7,770 bases of DNA. Source: Pseudomonadales bacterium (GTDB taxonomy: Bacteria; Pseudomonadota; Gammaproteobacteria; Pseudomonadales; Pseudohongiellaceae). The position numbers and the translations under genes were made by a program. Numbering within the stretch: the stretch's first letter is position 1; each line of letters starts with the position of its first letter. The stretch is from positions 1 through 7,770 of the forward strand of contig JAKSCP010000095.1 of the NCBI GenBank assembly GCA_022360535.1, read 5' to 3'. Below the pieces are notes generated by a model. It had not been told where the DNA came from. It did not search any database and saw nothing but the letters and a program-made list of their open reading frames with translations. This document shows, one piece after another, positions 1 through 6,270 of the stretch.

Positions 1-19
1 AAGTTATCTCTGAGACAGA

Positions 20-42
20 CTTTCGATTATCTAAATCGAAGG
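20..42. repeat. Small inverted repeat (hairpin) left of the compound palindrome
   Basis: TTCGATT at 22-28 is the exact reverse complement of AATCGAA at 34-40, with a 5-base loop. The stem can be extended by a T·G wobble (21/41) and a C-G pair (20/42). No T-tract follows on either strand, so it does not look like an intrinsic terminator. A 7-bp arm can occur by chance. It is listed because it sits in the only gene-free end of the window, next to a much stronger repeat. Confidence 0.35.
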
Positions 43-61
43 GATACGATGCCGAGGTTGG

Positions 62-169
62 CTCTGGTGAGTGCTAGTCGAGGCGGATGTGCTTTCCAAG
101 CGAGGAGTTTACACGCCAGTAAATGACGAGCTTGGAAAGCGCATCCAACGAAGGATAGTGCCGCCAGAG
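62..169. repeat. Compound inverted repeat: three nested stems with a common centre
   Basis: Three stems share the centre 115.5. The outer stem is CTCTGG (62-67) with CCAGAG (164-169). The main stem is GGATGTGCTTTCCAAGC (85-101) with GCTTGGAAAGCGCATCC (130-146), 16 of 17 pairs matching and the other a T·G wobble. The inner stem is TTTAC (108-112) with GTAAA (119-123) around a 6-base loop. The two halves are the same length (40 bases each from outer to main stem), with an unpaired symmetric stretch of 17 bases between them. On the plus strand, the joint between main and inner stems (102-107 and 124-129) can form two tandem G·A/A·G mismatches flanking a G-C pair, which would stack as a continuous helix. 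It starts 8 bases past the gcdH stop. It lacks a T-run, so it is not a typical rho-independent terminator. Its style resembles REP or MITE-like palindromic elements, but that identity is inference. Confidence 0.75.
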
Positions 170-176
170 ACGACCG

Positions 177-1367
177 TTATCCCGTAAAGGCTTGGATTCC
201 TGTTTGAGCCCTACCCAAAATAAGGGCGTGGATGTCTTGGGTACCCTCGTAGGTATTGACCACTTCCAAATTCTGCGCATGCCGCATCACCGGATACTCA
301 TCAGAAATACCATTACCACCCAACATATCCCGCGCCTCGCGAGCGGCGTCCAACGCCTTGAGACAGGAGTTCCGCTTAAGCAGTGAAATCAATGGGGGAG
401 CAAGTTTGCCCTGATCCCGCAGGCGCGACCCTTGCAAACAGCCCTGCAGCCCGATTGCGATATCGGTCTGCATCTGCGCCAGTTTCTTCTGAATAATTTG
501 ATTGGCTGCCAGCGGTCGTCGGAACTGCTTGCGGTCCAGGGTGTACTGCAGAGCAGCATGCCAACAGGTCTCTGCTGCACCCAATGCACCCCAGGCAATA
601 CCCAGGCGCGCTGAATTCAAACAGCTAAAGGGTCCGTTGAGACCCTGCGCCAGGGGAAGCTTGTTTTCCTCCGGTACGAAGACCTCATCCATCACGATCT
701 CACCGGTAATAGAAGCACGTAGCGCCAGCTTACCTTCGATCTTGGGTGCACTGAGACCTTCCATGCCTTTATCCAGGATGAAGCCACAGATTACGCCATC
801 ATCGTCCTTGGCCCAGACAATAAAGACATCGGATATGGGTGAATTGGAGATCCAGTTTTTGGCACCGCTCAAGCTATAGCCACCACTTACAGATTTGGCC
901 CGGGTGTTCATGGATCCTGGATCGGATCCATGATCGGGTTCAGTTAATCCGAAACAGCCTATGTACTCGCCGCTGGCCAGCTTGGGCAGGTACTTTTGCT
1001 TCTGCTCTTCGCTGCCGAAGGTATTGATTGGATGCATTACCAGACTGGATTGCACGGACATCATGGAACGATAACCGGAATCTACTGCTTCTATCTCGCG
1101 GGCAATGAGTCCGTAGCAGACATAATTCATACCCGCACAGTCATAGCCTTCAATCATTGGGCCCAACAGCCCCAACTCGCCCATCTCGCGAAAGATGGCA
1201 GGGTCGGTTTCTTCATTGCGATAGGCTTCACGCACCCGAGGCAGCAGTTTGTTTTGCGCATACTGCTTGGCGGTGTCTCGCACCATTCTTTCTTCTTCGC
1301 TGAGCTGTTCTTCCAGCAAAAAAGGATCTTGCCAATTAAAAGGGACGTCGTCTGATCTTACCGACAT
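177..1367 (-). CDS. gcdH: Glutaryl-CoA dehydrogenase (acyl-CoA dehydrogenase family)
   Basis: The product (396 aa, usual length for the family) is predicted to be a cytoplasmic FAD flavoenzyme that oxidises and decarboxylates glutaryl-CoA to crotonyl-CoA in lysine, tryptophan and aromatic breakdown, passing electrons to electron-transfer flavoprotein. Visible marks are the N-terminal helical domain, the flavin/substrate motif GLTEPDHGSDPGSM (140-153), GAKNWISNS (168-176), and the C-terminal YEGTQDIHALILGRA (373-387) carrying the likely catalytic base Glu374. The substrate-binding segment VDSGYRSMMSVQSSLVMHP (95-113) contains Arg100, matching Arg94 of the human enzyme. Glu93 matches human Glu87, a residue linked to the decarboxylating type. 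These features separate it from ordinary short-chain acyl-CoA dehydrogenases. The ATG has a good ribosome binding site 6 bases upstream. No regulator (such as a LysR-type GcdR) or other pathway gene lies in the window. It is divergent from uvrD and ends 8 bases before the compound palindrome. Confidence 0.95.
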   Translation of the reverse strand: MSVRSDDVPFNWQDPFLLEEQLSEEERMVRDTAKQYAQNKLLPRVREAYRNEETDPAIFREMGELGLLGPMIEGYDCAGMNYVCYGLIAREIEAVDSGYRSMMSVQSSLVMHPINTFGSEEQKQKYLPKLASGEYIGCFGLTEPDHGSDPGSMNTRAKSVSGGYSLSGAKNWISNSPISDVFIVWAKDDDGVICGFILDKGMEGLSAPKIEGKLALRASITGEIVMDEVFVPEENKLPLAQGLNGPFSCLNSARLGIAWGALGAAETCWHAALQYTLDRKQFRRPLAANQIIQKKLAQMQTDIAIGLQGCLQGSRLRDQGKLAPPLISLLKRNSCLKALDAAREARDMLGGNGISDEYPVMRHAQNLEVVNTYEGTQDIHALILGRAQTGIQAFTG

Positions 1368-1373
1368 TCTGTT

Positions 1374-1380
1374 CTCCTGA
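1374..1380 (-). promoter_or_regulatory. Ribosome binding site of gcdH
   Basis: Read on the minus strand this is TCAGGAG, six bases before the ATG at 1367. It is the strongest Shine-Dalgarno match among the gene starts in the window and fixes the gcdH start codon. Confidence 0.8.
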
Positions 1381-1421
1381 GAGTCTGGATTGGAATTTGG
1401 CCTGGGGGCGCAGGGGCGCGT

Positions 1422-1427
1422 ATTCTA
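1422..1427 (-). promoter_or_regulatory. Candidate -10 box for gcdH
   Basis: The minus strand reads TAGAAT here, one change from the TATAAT consensus, and would start transcription near 1415, leaving a leader of about 48 bases before gcdH. No good -35 box stands at the expected distance; the best candidate is TTAGAG at 1446-1451 with an 18-base spacer. This may mean an activator is needed, or that the call is wrong. Confidence 0.4.
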
Positions 1428-1472
1428 GCAAAATCCGGCGTTGTTCTCTAAAAGTGGCGATACACCAAAATT

Positions 1473-1489
1473 CTGAGGGCCCTGCTCAG
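1473..1489. promoter_or_regulatory. Palindrome in the gcdH-uvrD divergent region (possible operator)
   Basis: CTGAG (1473-1477) pairs with CTCAG (1485-1489), and the perfect 8-base palindrome AGGGCCCT (1476-1483) overlaps the left arm. It lies just upstream of the likely uvrD -10 box, where a repressor or activator could act. It does not match the E. coli LexA operator (CTGT-N8-ACAG). The site is short and GC-rich, so chance is a fair alternative. Confidence 0.25.
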
Positions 1490-1499
1490 CCAAACGCGA

Positions 1500-1505
1500 T
1501 AAAAT
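1500..1505 (+). promoter_or_regulatory. Candidate -10 box for uvrD
   Basis: TAAAAT stands 9 bases before the uvrD ATG. Transcription from it would start around 1511-1513, giving an mRNA with almost no 5' leader. No consensus -35 box is visible 16-18 bases upstream. The lack of a Shine-Dalgarno sequence before uvrD agrees with a leaderless or near-leaderless message, but this is inferred from sequence only. Confidence 0.4.
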
Positions 1506-1514
1506 ACCCGCGCA

Positions 1515-3722
1515 ATGGACGTATCCCACATTCTCGACTCTCTCAACGAACAACAACGCAACGCAGTCGCAAGCCCAGCTCATAATCTGTTGGTGCTGGC
1601 TGGCGCCGGCAGTGGCAAAACCCGGGTGTTGGTACATCGGGTTGCCTGGCTGATTGAAGCTGAAAATGTCTCCCCCTTTGCTATTTTGGCGGTTACCTTC
1701 ACCAATAAAGCCGCGAGAGAAATGCGCGGCCGGATTGAGGAATTGGTGAGTCAATCCTATGGCGGCATGTGGGTAGGCACCTTCCATGGTTTGGCCCATC
1801 GTCTGCTACGCAGCCATTGGCAGGAAGCCGGGCTGCCAGAAGATTTCCATATCCTTGATGCAGATGACCAACTGCGGCTCATCAAGCGCCTTTGTAAGTC
1901 CATGCGTATTGATGAGGAACGTTGGCCTGCCAAGCAGTGTCAGTGGTACATCAATGCTCAAAAGGACGAAGGTTTGCGGGCCGACAACATTGAGCACTTT
2001 AACGACGACTACACCAAAACCATGCTGGAAGTGTACAAGGCCTACGAAGAAGCTTGTGATCGTGGTGGCATGATCGACTTTGGTGAGATATTGCTAAGGG
2101 CTCACGAATTGTGGCTGAACAATCCTCAGATACTGCAGCATTACCAGAAACGATTCCAATACATCCTGGTAGACGAGTTTCAAGATACCAATACCATTCA
2201 ATATGCCTGGCTGCGGGTTCTGGCAGGTGCTGATAATCAATTGATGGTTGTCGGGGATGATGATCAATCGATTTACGGCTGGCGCGGCGCGCGCATTGAA
2301 AACATCCAGTCGTTCAATACAGATTTCGCCGATGCGGATATTGTCAGACTGGAACAGAACTATCGCTCGACTTCTACCATTCTCAACGCCGCCAATAAAT
2401 TGATCGCCAACAATCAGGGCCGGCTTGGAAAGAACCTTTGGACTGAAGGTGGTGAAGGGGAACAAATCAGTTTATACGAAGCGTTTAATGAGCAGGACGA
2501 AGCCAGATTCATTGTCGATCGGCTTCAGGATTGGAGCAATGGTGGCAATCGCCGCTCCGACGCCGCGGTGTTGTACCGGTCTAATGCGCAGTCAAGAGAG
2601 CTTGAAGATGCACTATTAAGAGTGGGCATGCCTTACCGTATCTATGGAGGCCATCGCTTCTACGAGCGACTGGAAATCAAAAACGCCCTCTCCTATCTAC
2701 GACTGTTGATCAATCGTCATGATGATACGGCTGTCGAACGCATCATCAATGTCCCTGTTCGTGGCATCGGGGGACGAACCATCGAAACCGTCCGACAAGT
2801 TGCGCGCGAACATAACTGCTCGCTCTGGCAAGCCTGTGTCGAATGTGTAAATCAATCTCTGTTAACGGCACGAGCTGCGAACTCAGTGCTGGCGTTTTTA
2901 CAGCTCATCGACGACATGGCAAAAGCTTGTAGCGAACTCGAGCTGCATGAAAAAGCGGAATACGTTATCCAACACTCCGGGTTGATTGGTCATCATGAGA
3001 AAGAGGGCGGGGAAAAAGCGCGGGCCCGTATCGAGAACCTGGATGAACTGGTCACAGCTACCAGCAGCTTCGATGAACCTAATATCGAAGAAGAGATCGA
3101 CCTCAAGTCAAATACTTTATTGGCCGCATTTCTGGATCAGGCCTCGCTGGATGCAGGAGATACGCAGGCCGATGAAACTGATGATGCTGTACAACTCATG
3201 ACTTTGCATTCTGCCAAGGGCCTGGAGTTCCAGCTGGTTTTTCTGGCAGGCATGGAGGAAGGACTATTTCCTCACAAAATGTCTATGGACAACCTGGCTG
3301 GCCTGGAAGAAGAACGACGCCTGTGTTATGTCGGCATAACACGAGCCAAGAACAAGCTATATCTTAGTCATGCAGAATCAAGAAGGATGCATGGGGATGT
3401 CAACTTATGCAGACCTTCTCGTTTCATCAAGGAGATTCCCAAAGAACTGATTGATGAAATCAGACTGAAGACCACTATTAACAGGACTGCCCCGGCTTTT
3501 GGCCAGAACGGAAAGTCATTGGGTAAATCGTTTAGCAAGGAAGCAGAGGTTCCAGACACTGAAATTTCCCTGGGCCAGCGGGTTGCGCATGGCAAATTCG
3601 GTGAAGGCGTGGTTTTAAACTACGAAGGAACAGGCAGCAATGCCCGAGTCCAGGTAAACTTCGATGCGGTGGGAAGCAAGTGGTTGGTGCTTTCTTACGC
3701 CAAACTGGAAGTACTAAACTAG
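1515..3722 (+). CDS. uvrD: DNA helicase II UvrD (superfamily 1A, 3'-5')
   Basis: An ATP-driven 3'-5' helicase that unwinds nicked DNA in methyl-directed mismatch repair (after MutL/MutS) and removes the excised oligonucleotide with UvrC in nucleotide excision repair. At 735 aa it is slightly longer than E. coli UvrD (720). It starts with the same MDVS and lines up along the whole length. Motifs in order: Walker A LAGAGSGKT (28-36, Lys35), motif Ia TFTNKAA (61-67), Walker B VDEFQD (219-224), motif III GDDDQSIYGWRGA (247-259), motif IV LEQNYRS (279-285, Arg284), motif V LMTLHSAKGLEF (561-572) and motif VI YVGITRA (605-611, Arg610). After a variable linker (about 655-684) comes the C-terminal Tudor-like domain (685-733, GQRVAHGKFGEG), typical of UvrD/PcrA and linked to RNA polymerase contact. 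No Shine-Dalgarno sequence precedes the ATG; the start is chosen by homology. No LexA box is visible. All motifs are intact. Confidence 0.97.
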   Translation: MDVSHILDSLNEQQRNAVASPAHNLLVLAGAGSGKTRVLVHRVAWLIEAENVSPFAILAVTFTNKAAREMRGRIEELVSQSYGGMWVGTFHGLAHRLLRSHWQEAGLPEDFHILDADDQLRLIKRLCKSMRIDEERWPAKQCQWYINAQKDEGLRADNIEHFNDDYTKTMLEVYKAYEEACDRGGMIDFGEILLRAHELWLNNPQILQHYQKRFQYILVDEFQDTNTIQYAWLRVLAGADNQLMVVGDDDQSIYGWRGARIENIQSFNTDFADADIVRLEQNYRSTSTILNAANKLIANNQGRLGKNLWTEGGEGEQISLYEAFNEQDEARFIVDRLQDWSNGGNRRSDAAVLYRSNAQSRELEDALLRVGMPYRIYGGHRFYERLEIKNALSYLRLLINRHDDTAVERIINVPVRGIGGRTIETVRQVAREHNCSLWQACVECVNQSLLTARAANSVLAFLQLIDDMAKACSELELHEKAEYVIQHSGLIGHHEKEGGEKARARIENLDELVTATSSFDEPNIEEEIDLKSNTLLAAFLDQASLDAGDTQADETDDAVQLMTLHSAKGLEFQLVFLAGMEEGLFPHKMSMDNLAGLEEERRLCYVGITRAKNKLYLSHAESRRMHGDVNLCRPSRFIKEIPKELIDEIRLKTTINRTAPAFGQNGKSLGKSFSKEAEVPDTEISLGQRVAHGKFGEGVVLNYEGTGSNARVQVNFDAVGSKWLVLSYAKLEVLN

Positions 3723-3751
3723 TCAGTTACAAACACAGACAGAGCGAGATT

Positions 3752-4882
3752 ATGCAACTTCGTACACAAGAAAATCCTGGCTACAGGCACTTAATGCTTT
3801 GCCTTTTCACCTTTTTCCTCACAGCCTGTGGTGAGGAACAAGTTGCCTCCTCTGGCTCCAGCCAACCGGTAGCAGAGCAGGAAGTCTATGAATGGAAGAT
3901 GATTACTTCCTGGCCGAAGAATTTACCCGCTCTCGGCACCTCCCCGGAATACTTTGCCGATATCGTGGAAACCATGAGCAACGGACGTATGCGAATTCGG
4001 GTCTACGGTGCCAATGAACTGGTTGGGGGCCTGGAAGTCTTCGATGCGGTATCGCAAGGTGTTGCAGAAATTGGACATACAGGCGCCTACTATTGGCAAG
4101 GAAAGATACCTGGCACCCCTTTCTTCTCATCCATTCCCTTTGGTATGACCAGTTATGAGCAGGATGCCTGGCTTCGATTTGGCGGCGGTAACGAATTGTG
4201 GCAGGAAATTTATGCGCCCTTCAATTTGATACCGGTTCGAGGTGGAAATTCGGGCACACAGATGTTTGGTTGGTTTAACAAAGAAATCAACTCACTCGAC
4301 GATCTGCAAGGACTAAAGATGCGCATTCCAAGTCTGGGTGGTGAAGTGTTTCGCCGGGCTGGTGGTGTTCCTGTCACCATGCAAGTAAGTGAGGTGTTTA
4401 CCGCGCTGCAAACAGGCGCGTTAGACGCAACAGAGTTTGTTAGTCCCTACAACGATCTCGCCGCTGGTTATCACACTGTGGCCGACTACTATTATTACCC
4501 AGGTTGGCACGAGCCCGGCTCAACTCTGGAAACCATTTTCAATAAAGAGCGATTCGAAGCGCTGCCAGAAGATCTGCAAATGATCTTGATGACCGGTGCG
4601 GAGGTCATGAATCAAACCCTGTTGGACGAATTGACTGCCAAGAACAATGAAGCGCTGCGTTCCCTGGTGGAAGAACACGGGGTGGAGCTGCGCAGGCTGC
4701 CCGATGATGTATTAATCGAACTACGCCGTATCTCCGACGAAGTAGTCCAGGAGATGGCTGACGCAGACGAGGCGACTCGACGTATCTATGAGTCCTGGAG
4801 TGATTTCCGCGAAGGAGTTATGAACTACAACAGCATCGCGGAAGAGGCGCTGATTGAAGCGCGTAAACTACCCGCAAACTAA
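3752..4882 (+). CDS. TRAP transporter substrate-binding lipoprotein (DctP superfamily, TakP/FcbT1-like)
   Basis: Extracytoplasmic receptor (376 aa) of a tripartite ATP-independent periplasmic importer, which hands an organic acid to a DctQ/DctM-type permease driven by a sodium gradient. The N-terminus has Arg4 and Arg12, a hydrophobic stretch at 14-22 and the lipobox LTAC, so Cys26 is probably lipidated, followed by a Ser/Gln/Glu-rich tether of about 20 residues. The fold begins at YEWKMITSWPKNLPALG (46-62). Further family marks are EVFDAVSQGVAEIGHTGAYY (95-114), GTQMFGWF (168-175), LKMRIPSLGGEV (188-199), ALQTGALDATE (218-228) and YYYYPGWHEPG (246-256). By family knowledge, Arg191 should bind the carboxylate, and Gln170 and Glu228 lie near the metal/ligand site. 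The ligand is unknown; 2-oxo or hydroxy acids or aromatic carboxylates are likely. An upstream GTG (3680) would overlap uvrD and spoil the signal peptide, so the ATG at 3752 is preferred; its Shine-Dalgarno is weak (GAG at 3742-3744). It lies 29 bases after uvrD, possibly cotranscribed. Confidence 0.9.
   Translation: MQLRTQENPGYRHLMLCLFTFFLTACGEEQVASSGSSQPVAEQEVYEWKMITSWPKNLPALGTSPEYFADIVETMSNGRMRIRVYGANELVGGLEVFDAVSQGVAEIGHTGAYYWQGKIPGTPFFSSIPFGMTSYEQDAWLRFGGGNELWQEIYAPFNLIPVRGGNSGTQMFGWFNKEINSLDDLQGLKMRIPSLGGEVFRRAGGVPVTMQVSEVFTALQTGALDATEFVSPYNDLAAGYHTVADYYYYPGWHEPGSTLETIFNKERFEALPEDLQMILMTGAEVMNQTLLDELTAKNNEALRSLVEEHGVELRRLPDDVLIELRRISDEVVQEMADADEATRRIYESWSDFREGVMNYNSIAEEALIEARKLPAN
4879..4882. 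other. Overlapping convergent stop codons
   Basis: The four bases CTAA hold both gene ends: TAA of the TRAP receptor (plus, 4880-4882) and TAG of the desaturase (minus, 4879-4881). There is no intergenic space for a bidirectional terminator. The nearest hairpins (for example CCGC 4872-4875 with GCGG 4886-4889, and a five-T run at 4897-4901) are weak. Confidence 0.9.
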
Positions 4883-5835
4883 CTCGCGGATGCCAGTTTT
4901 TCCTCAGCTTGTTGTGAAACAACCGGTAACCCTTCCAACGCAACATGCCGCTCAATCTCAGTTTGGGTTTGCCAGCCTGGCGGCATGATGAAGCAGTAGA
5001 GAACCTCCTTAACACTTCTCGCCGTGGTAAGCTTCAACAAAAAACGCCAGAAGCCATGGAATAACACAGTGACTGGATCCTGATACTTCAGCGGTTTGGT
5101 GATGCCATAGTGTACCGCTTCCTGTTCAGGCTCGAATGTGCCAAACATTTTGTCCCAGATAATAAGAATCCCTGCATAGTTTTTGTCGATGTACTGCGGA
5201 TTTCGCCCATGATGCACACGGTGGTGGGACGGCGTGTTCATCACCGCTTCGAACCACCGGGGCATTTTCTTAATCCTGTCAGTATGAATCCAGGCCTGAT
5301 AGATCTGATCTGCAATGATCGCCATGCCAAGCAAAGTCGGCTCGAAAAACAGCGCTAAAGGCAGATGAATTGCCGACGAAAAAAATGAGTCCAAGGGACC
5401 AAATCGGTAGGCCATTGGAATATTGATGTAATCTGAGCTGTGATGGACCGTGTGCGTGGCCCACATACAATTAATACGATGAAACGCGCGGTGTTCCCAG
5501 TAGTACCAGAAATCTGCCACCAATAGGACTAACGCGGCGTTCCACCAACTCCACCCTAGCTGATAGATAGCATAGTTCTCGTGAATGACGTAGGCCAGGG
5601 AAAAAACAGAGCCTATACCGATCAAGGTCATTACATAAGACATGCCAGCAATCGCCGGTAAGGTGGCAATGCTGGAGATCGAGTCCATCACATAGCGCCA
5701 GGAAATTTCTCTACGATAAAGACGAGACGCTATTTCCCACACTGCGATAAGAACAATGAATACAAAGAAGTAATAAGAATAGGCTTCGTAAGCCGCGGTG
5801 ATCTCAACTTCTATGGCTGTGGGCAGATCTTCCAT
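4879..5835 (-). CDS. Sterol desaturase / fatty acid hydroxylase superfamily membrane protein
   Basis: Integral inner-membrane di-iron oxygenase (318 aa from the ATG) related to sterol desaturases, fatty acid hydroxylases and alkylglycerol monooxygenase. The histidine clusters that bind iron are all visible: HRAFH (115-119), HTVHH (128-132), and HHRVHH (204-209), with an extra His in WIHTD (184). The segment GRNPQYIDKNYAGILIIWDKMFGTF (from 210) is typical of the bacterial COG3000 members. Hydrophobic segments lie near 20-38, 58-80, 98-112 and 150-178. The C-terminal 25 residues are polar and look variable. A GTG at 5838 directly precedes the ATG; either may be used, and neither has a clear Shine-Dalgarno. 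The gene follows the thioesterase by about 20 bases, so coupled translation is likely. The family shows that it oxidises a lipid or sterol-like C-H bond, but the substrate cannot be told. Its stop overlaps that of the convergent TRAP receptor gene. Confidence 0.88.
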   Translation of the reverse strand: MEDLPTAIEVEITAAYEAYSYYFFVFIVLIAVWEIASRLYRREISWRYVMDSISSIATLPAIAGMSYVMTLIGIGSVFSLAYVIHENYAIYQLGWSWWNAALVLLVADFWYYWEHRAFHRINCMWATHTVHHSSDYINIPMAYRFGPLDSFFSSAIHLPLALFFEPTLLGMAIIADQIYQAWIHTDRIKKMPRWFEAVMNTPSHHRVHHGRNPQYIDKNYAGILIIWDKMFGTFEPEQEAVHYGITKPLKYQDPVTVLFHGFWRFLLKLTTARSVKEVLYCFIMPPGWQTQTEIERHVALEGLPVVSQQAEEKLASAS

Positions 5836-5856
5836 CACAATAAACTACAACGAACT

Positions 5857-6258
5857 CTAACTTTCCGGCAACGGTCGTGGTCTTCCATTTTCATCGATGG
5901 CTACGAATACGAACAGACCCTCAGCCACTTTTATCCTGTCGCTGTGACTCAATTGATGAGAAGTCCAAACATCTACAGCGATGTTGACTGATGTCCTTCC
6001 GCGTTTAGTCACCCGACAATAGCAGCTGACGGTAGAACCTACGCTCACAGGTTTCAGGAACGTGACATTTTGAATGGCCACGGTTACCGACCGCCCTTTG
6101 GTCGCCTGCTTGCTAACGATCCCTGCTGCCAAATCCATTTGGGAGACCAGCCATCCACCAAAGATATCCCCATTAGCATTGGTGTCTTTGGGCATAGCCA
6201 GGGTTTGTAGCGCTAATTCTCCCAACACTTCGGATTCGGCGGGATTCTCTTTACTCAT
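5857..6258 (-). CDS. yciA: YciA-type hotdog-fold acyl-CoA thioesterase
   Basis: Cytoplasmic hotdog thioesterase (133 aa) that hydrolyses acyl-CoA to free acid and CoA. YciA enzymes usually act as hexamers with broad substrate range. The family signature LAMPKDTNANGDIFGGW (20-36) followed by SQMD (39-42) is nearly identical to E. coli and Haemophilus YciA; Asp42 corresponds to the catalytic Asp44 of the Haemophilus enzyme. VTFLKPVSVG (64-73) and the C-terminal FVAIDENGRPRPLP (118-131) also match. It is not a FcbC-type 4-hydroxybenzoyl-CoA thioesterase by sequence, although its position after a TRAP permease recalls that arrangement. The ATG has the ribosome binding site AAAGGAA (6264-6270 on the minus strand), which reaches into the stop codon of the upstream permease gene, 11 bases away. 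Translational coupling with the permease is therefore likely. Confidence 0.93.
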   Translation of the reverse strand: MSKENPAESEVLGELALQTLAMPKDTNANGDIFGGWLVSQMDLAAGIVSKQATKGRSVTVAIQNVTFLKPVSVGSTVSCYCRVTKRGRTSVNIAVDVWTSHQLSHSDRIKVAEGLFVFVAIDENGRPRPLPES

Positions 6259-6263
6259 GGAAA

Positions 6264-6270
6264 TTCCTTT
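6264..6270 (-). promoter_or_regulatory. Ribosome binding site of the thioesterase, overlapping the permease stop codon
   Basis: The minus strand reads AAAGGAA five bases before the ATG at 6258. Its first base is the last base of the TAA stop of the TRAP permease gene. Ribosomes ending on the permease would uncover or re-use this site, which supports coupled expression. Confidence 0.65.

Noticed and set aside
102..129. Kink-turn motif
   Set aside because: Tandem G·A pairs are possible on the plus strand, but the three-base bulge that defines a kink-turn is missing.
85..146. Rho-independent terminator of gcdH
   Set aside because: The stem is long and the place is right, but the minus strand has no T-run after the stem and the loop is unusually large and structured.
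62..169. Integron attC site
   Set aside because: The palindrome size is right and ATCCAAC at 143-149 fits RYYYAAC, but this core stands at the right end facing the wrong way, the left end has no matching core, and no integrase or gene cassette is seen.
74..280. Small minus-strand open frame overlapping the end of gcdH
   Set aside because: It spans the palindrome and the gcdH 3' end, has no recognisable domain and no ribosome binding site; a frame shadow.
502..1355. Plus-strand open frames opposite gcdH (60-125 codons)
   Set aside because: They are antisense to a clearly conserved enzyme, have low-complexity or arginine/serine-rich products and no ribosome binding sites.
3680..3751. Upstream GTG start for the TRAP receptor
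   Set aside because: It would overlap uvrD by 43 bases and put 24 extra polar residues before the signal peptide; the ATG at 3752 gives a normal lipoprotein signal.
4872..4901. Bidirectional terminator at the convergent gene ends
   Set aside because: Only 4-5 bp stems with loops of 10 or more bases can be drawn, and the T-run (4897-4901) is separated from the stem or serves one strand only.
5857..6258. FcbC-type 4-hydroxybenzoyl-CoA thioesterase
   Set aside because: Position after a TRAP permease suggested it, but the NANGDIFGGW...SQMD signature is that of the YciA family.
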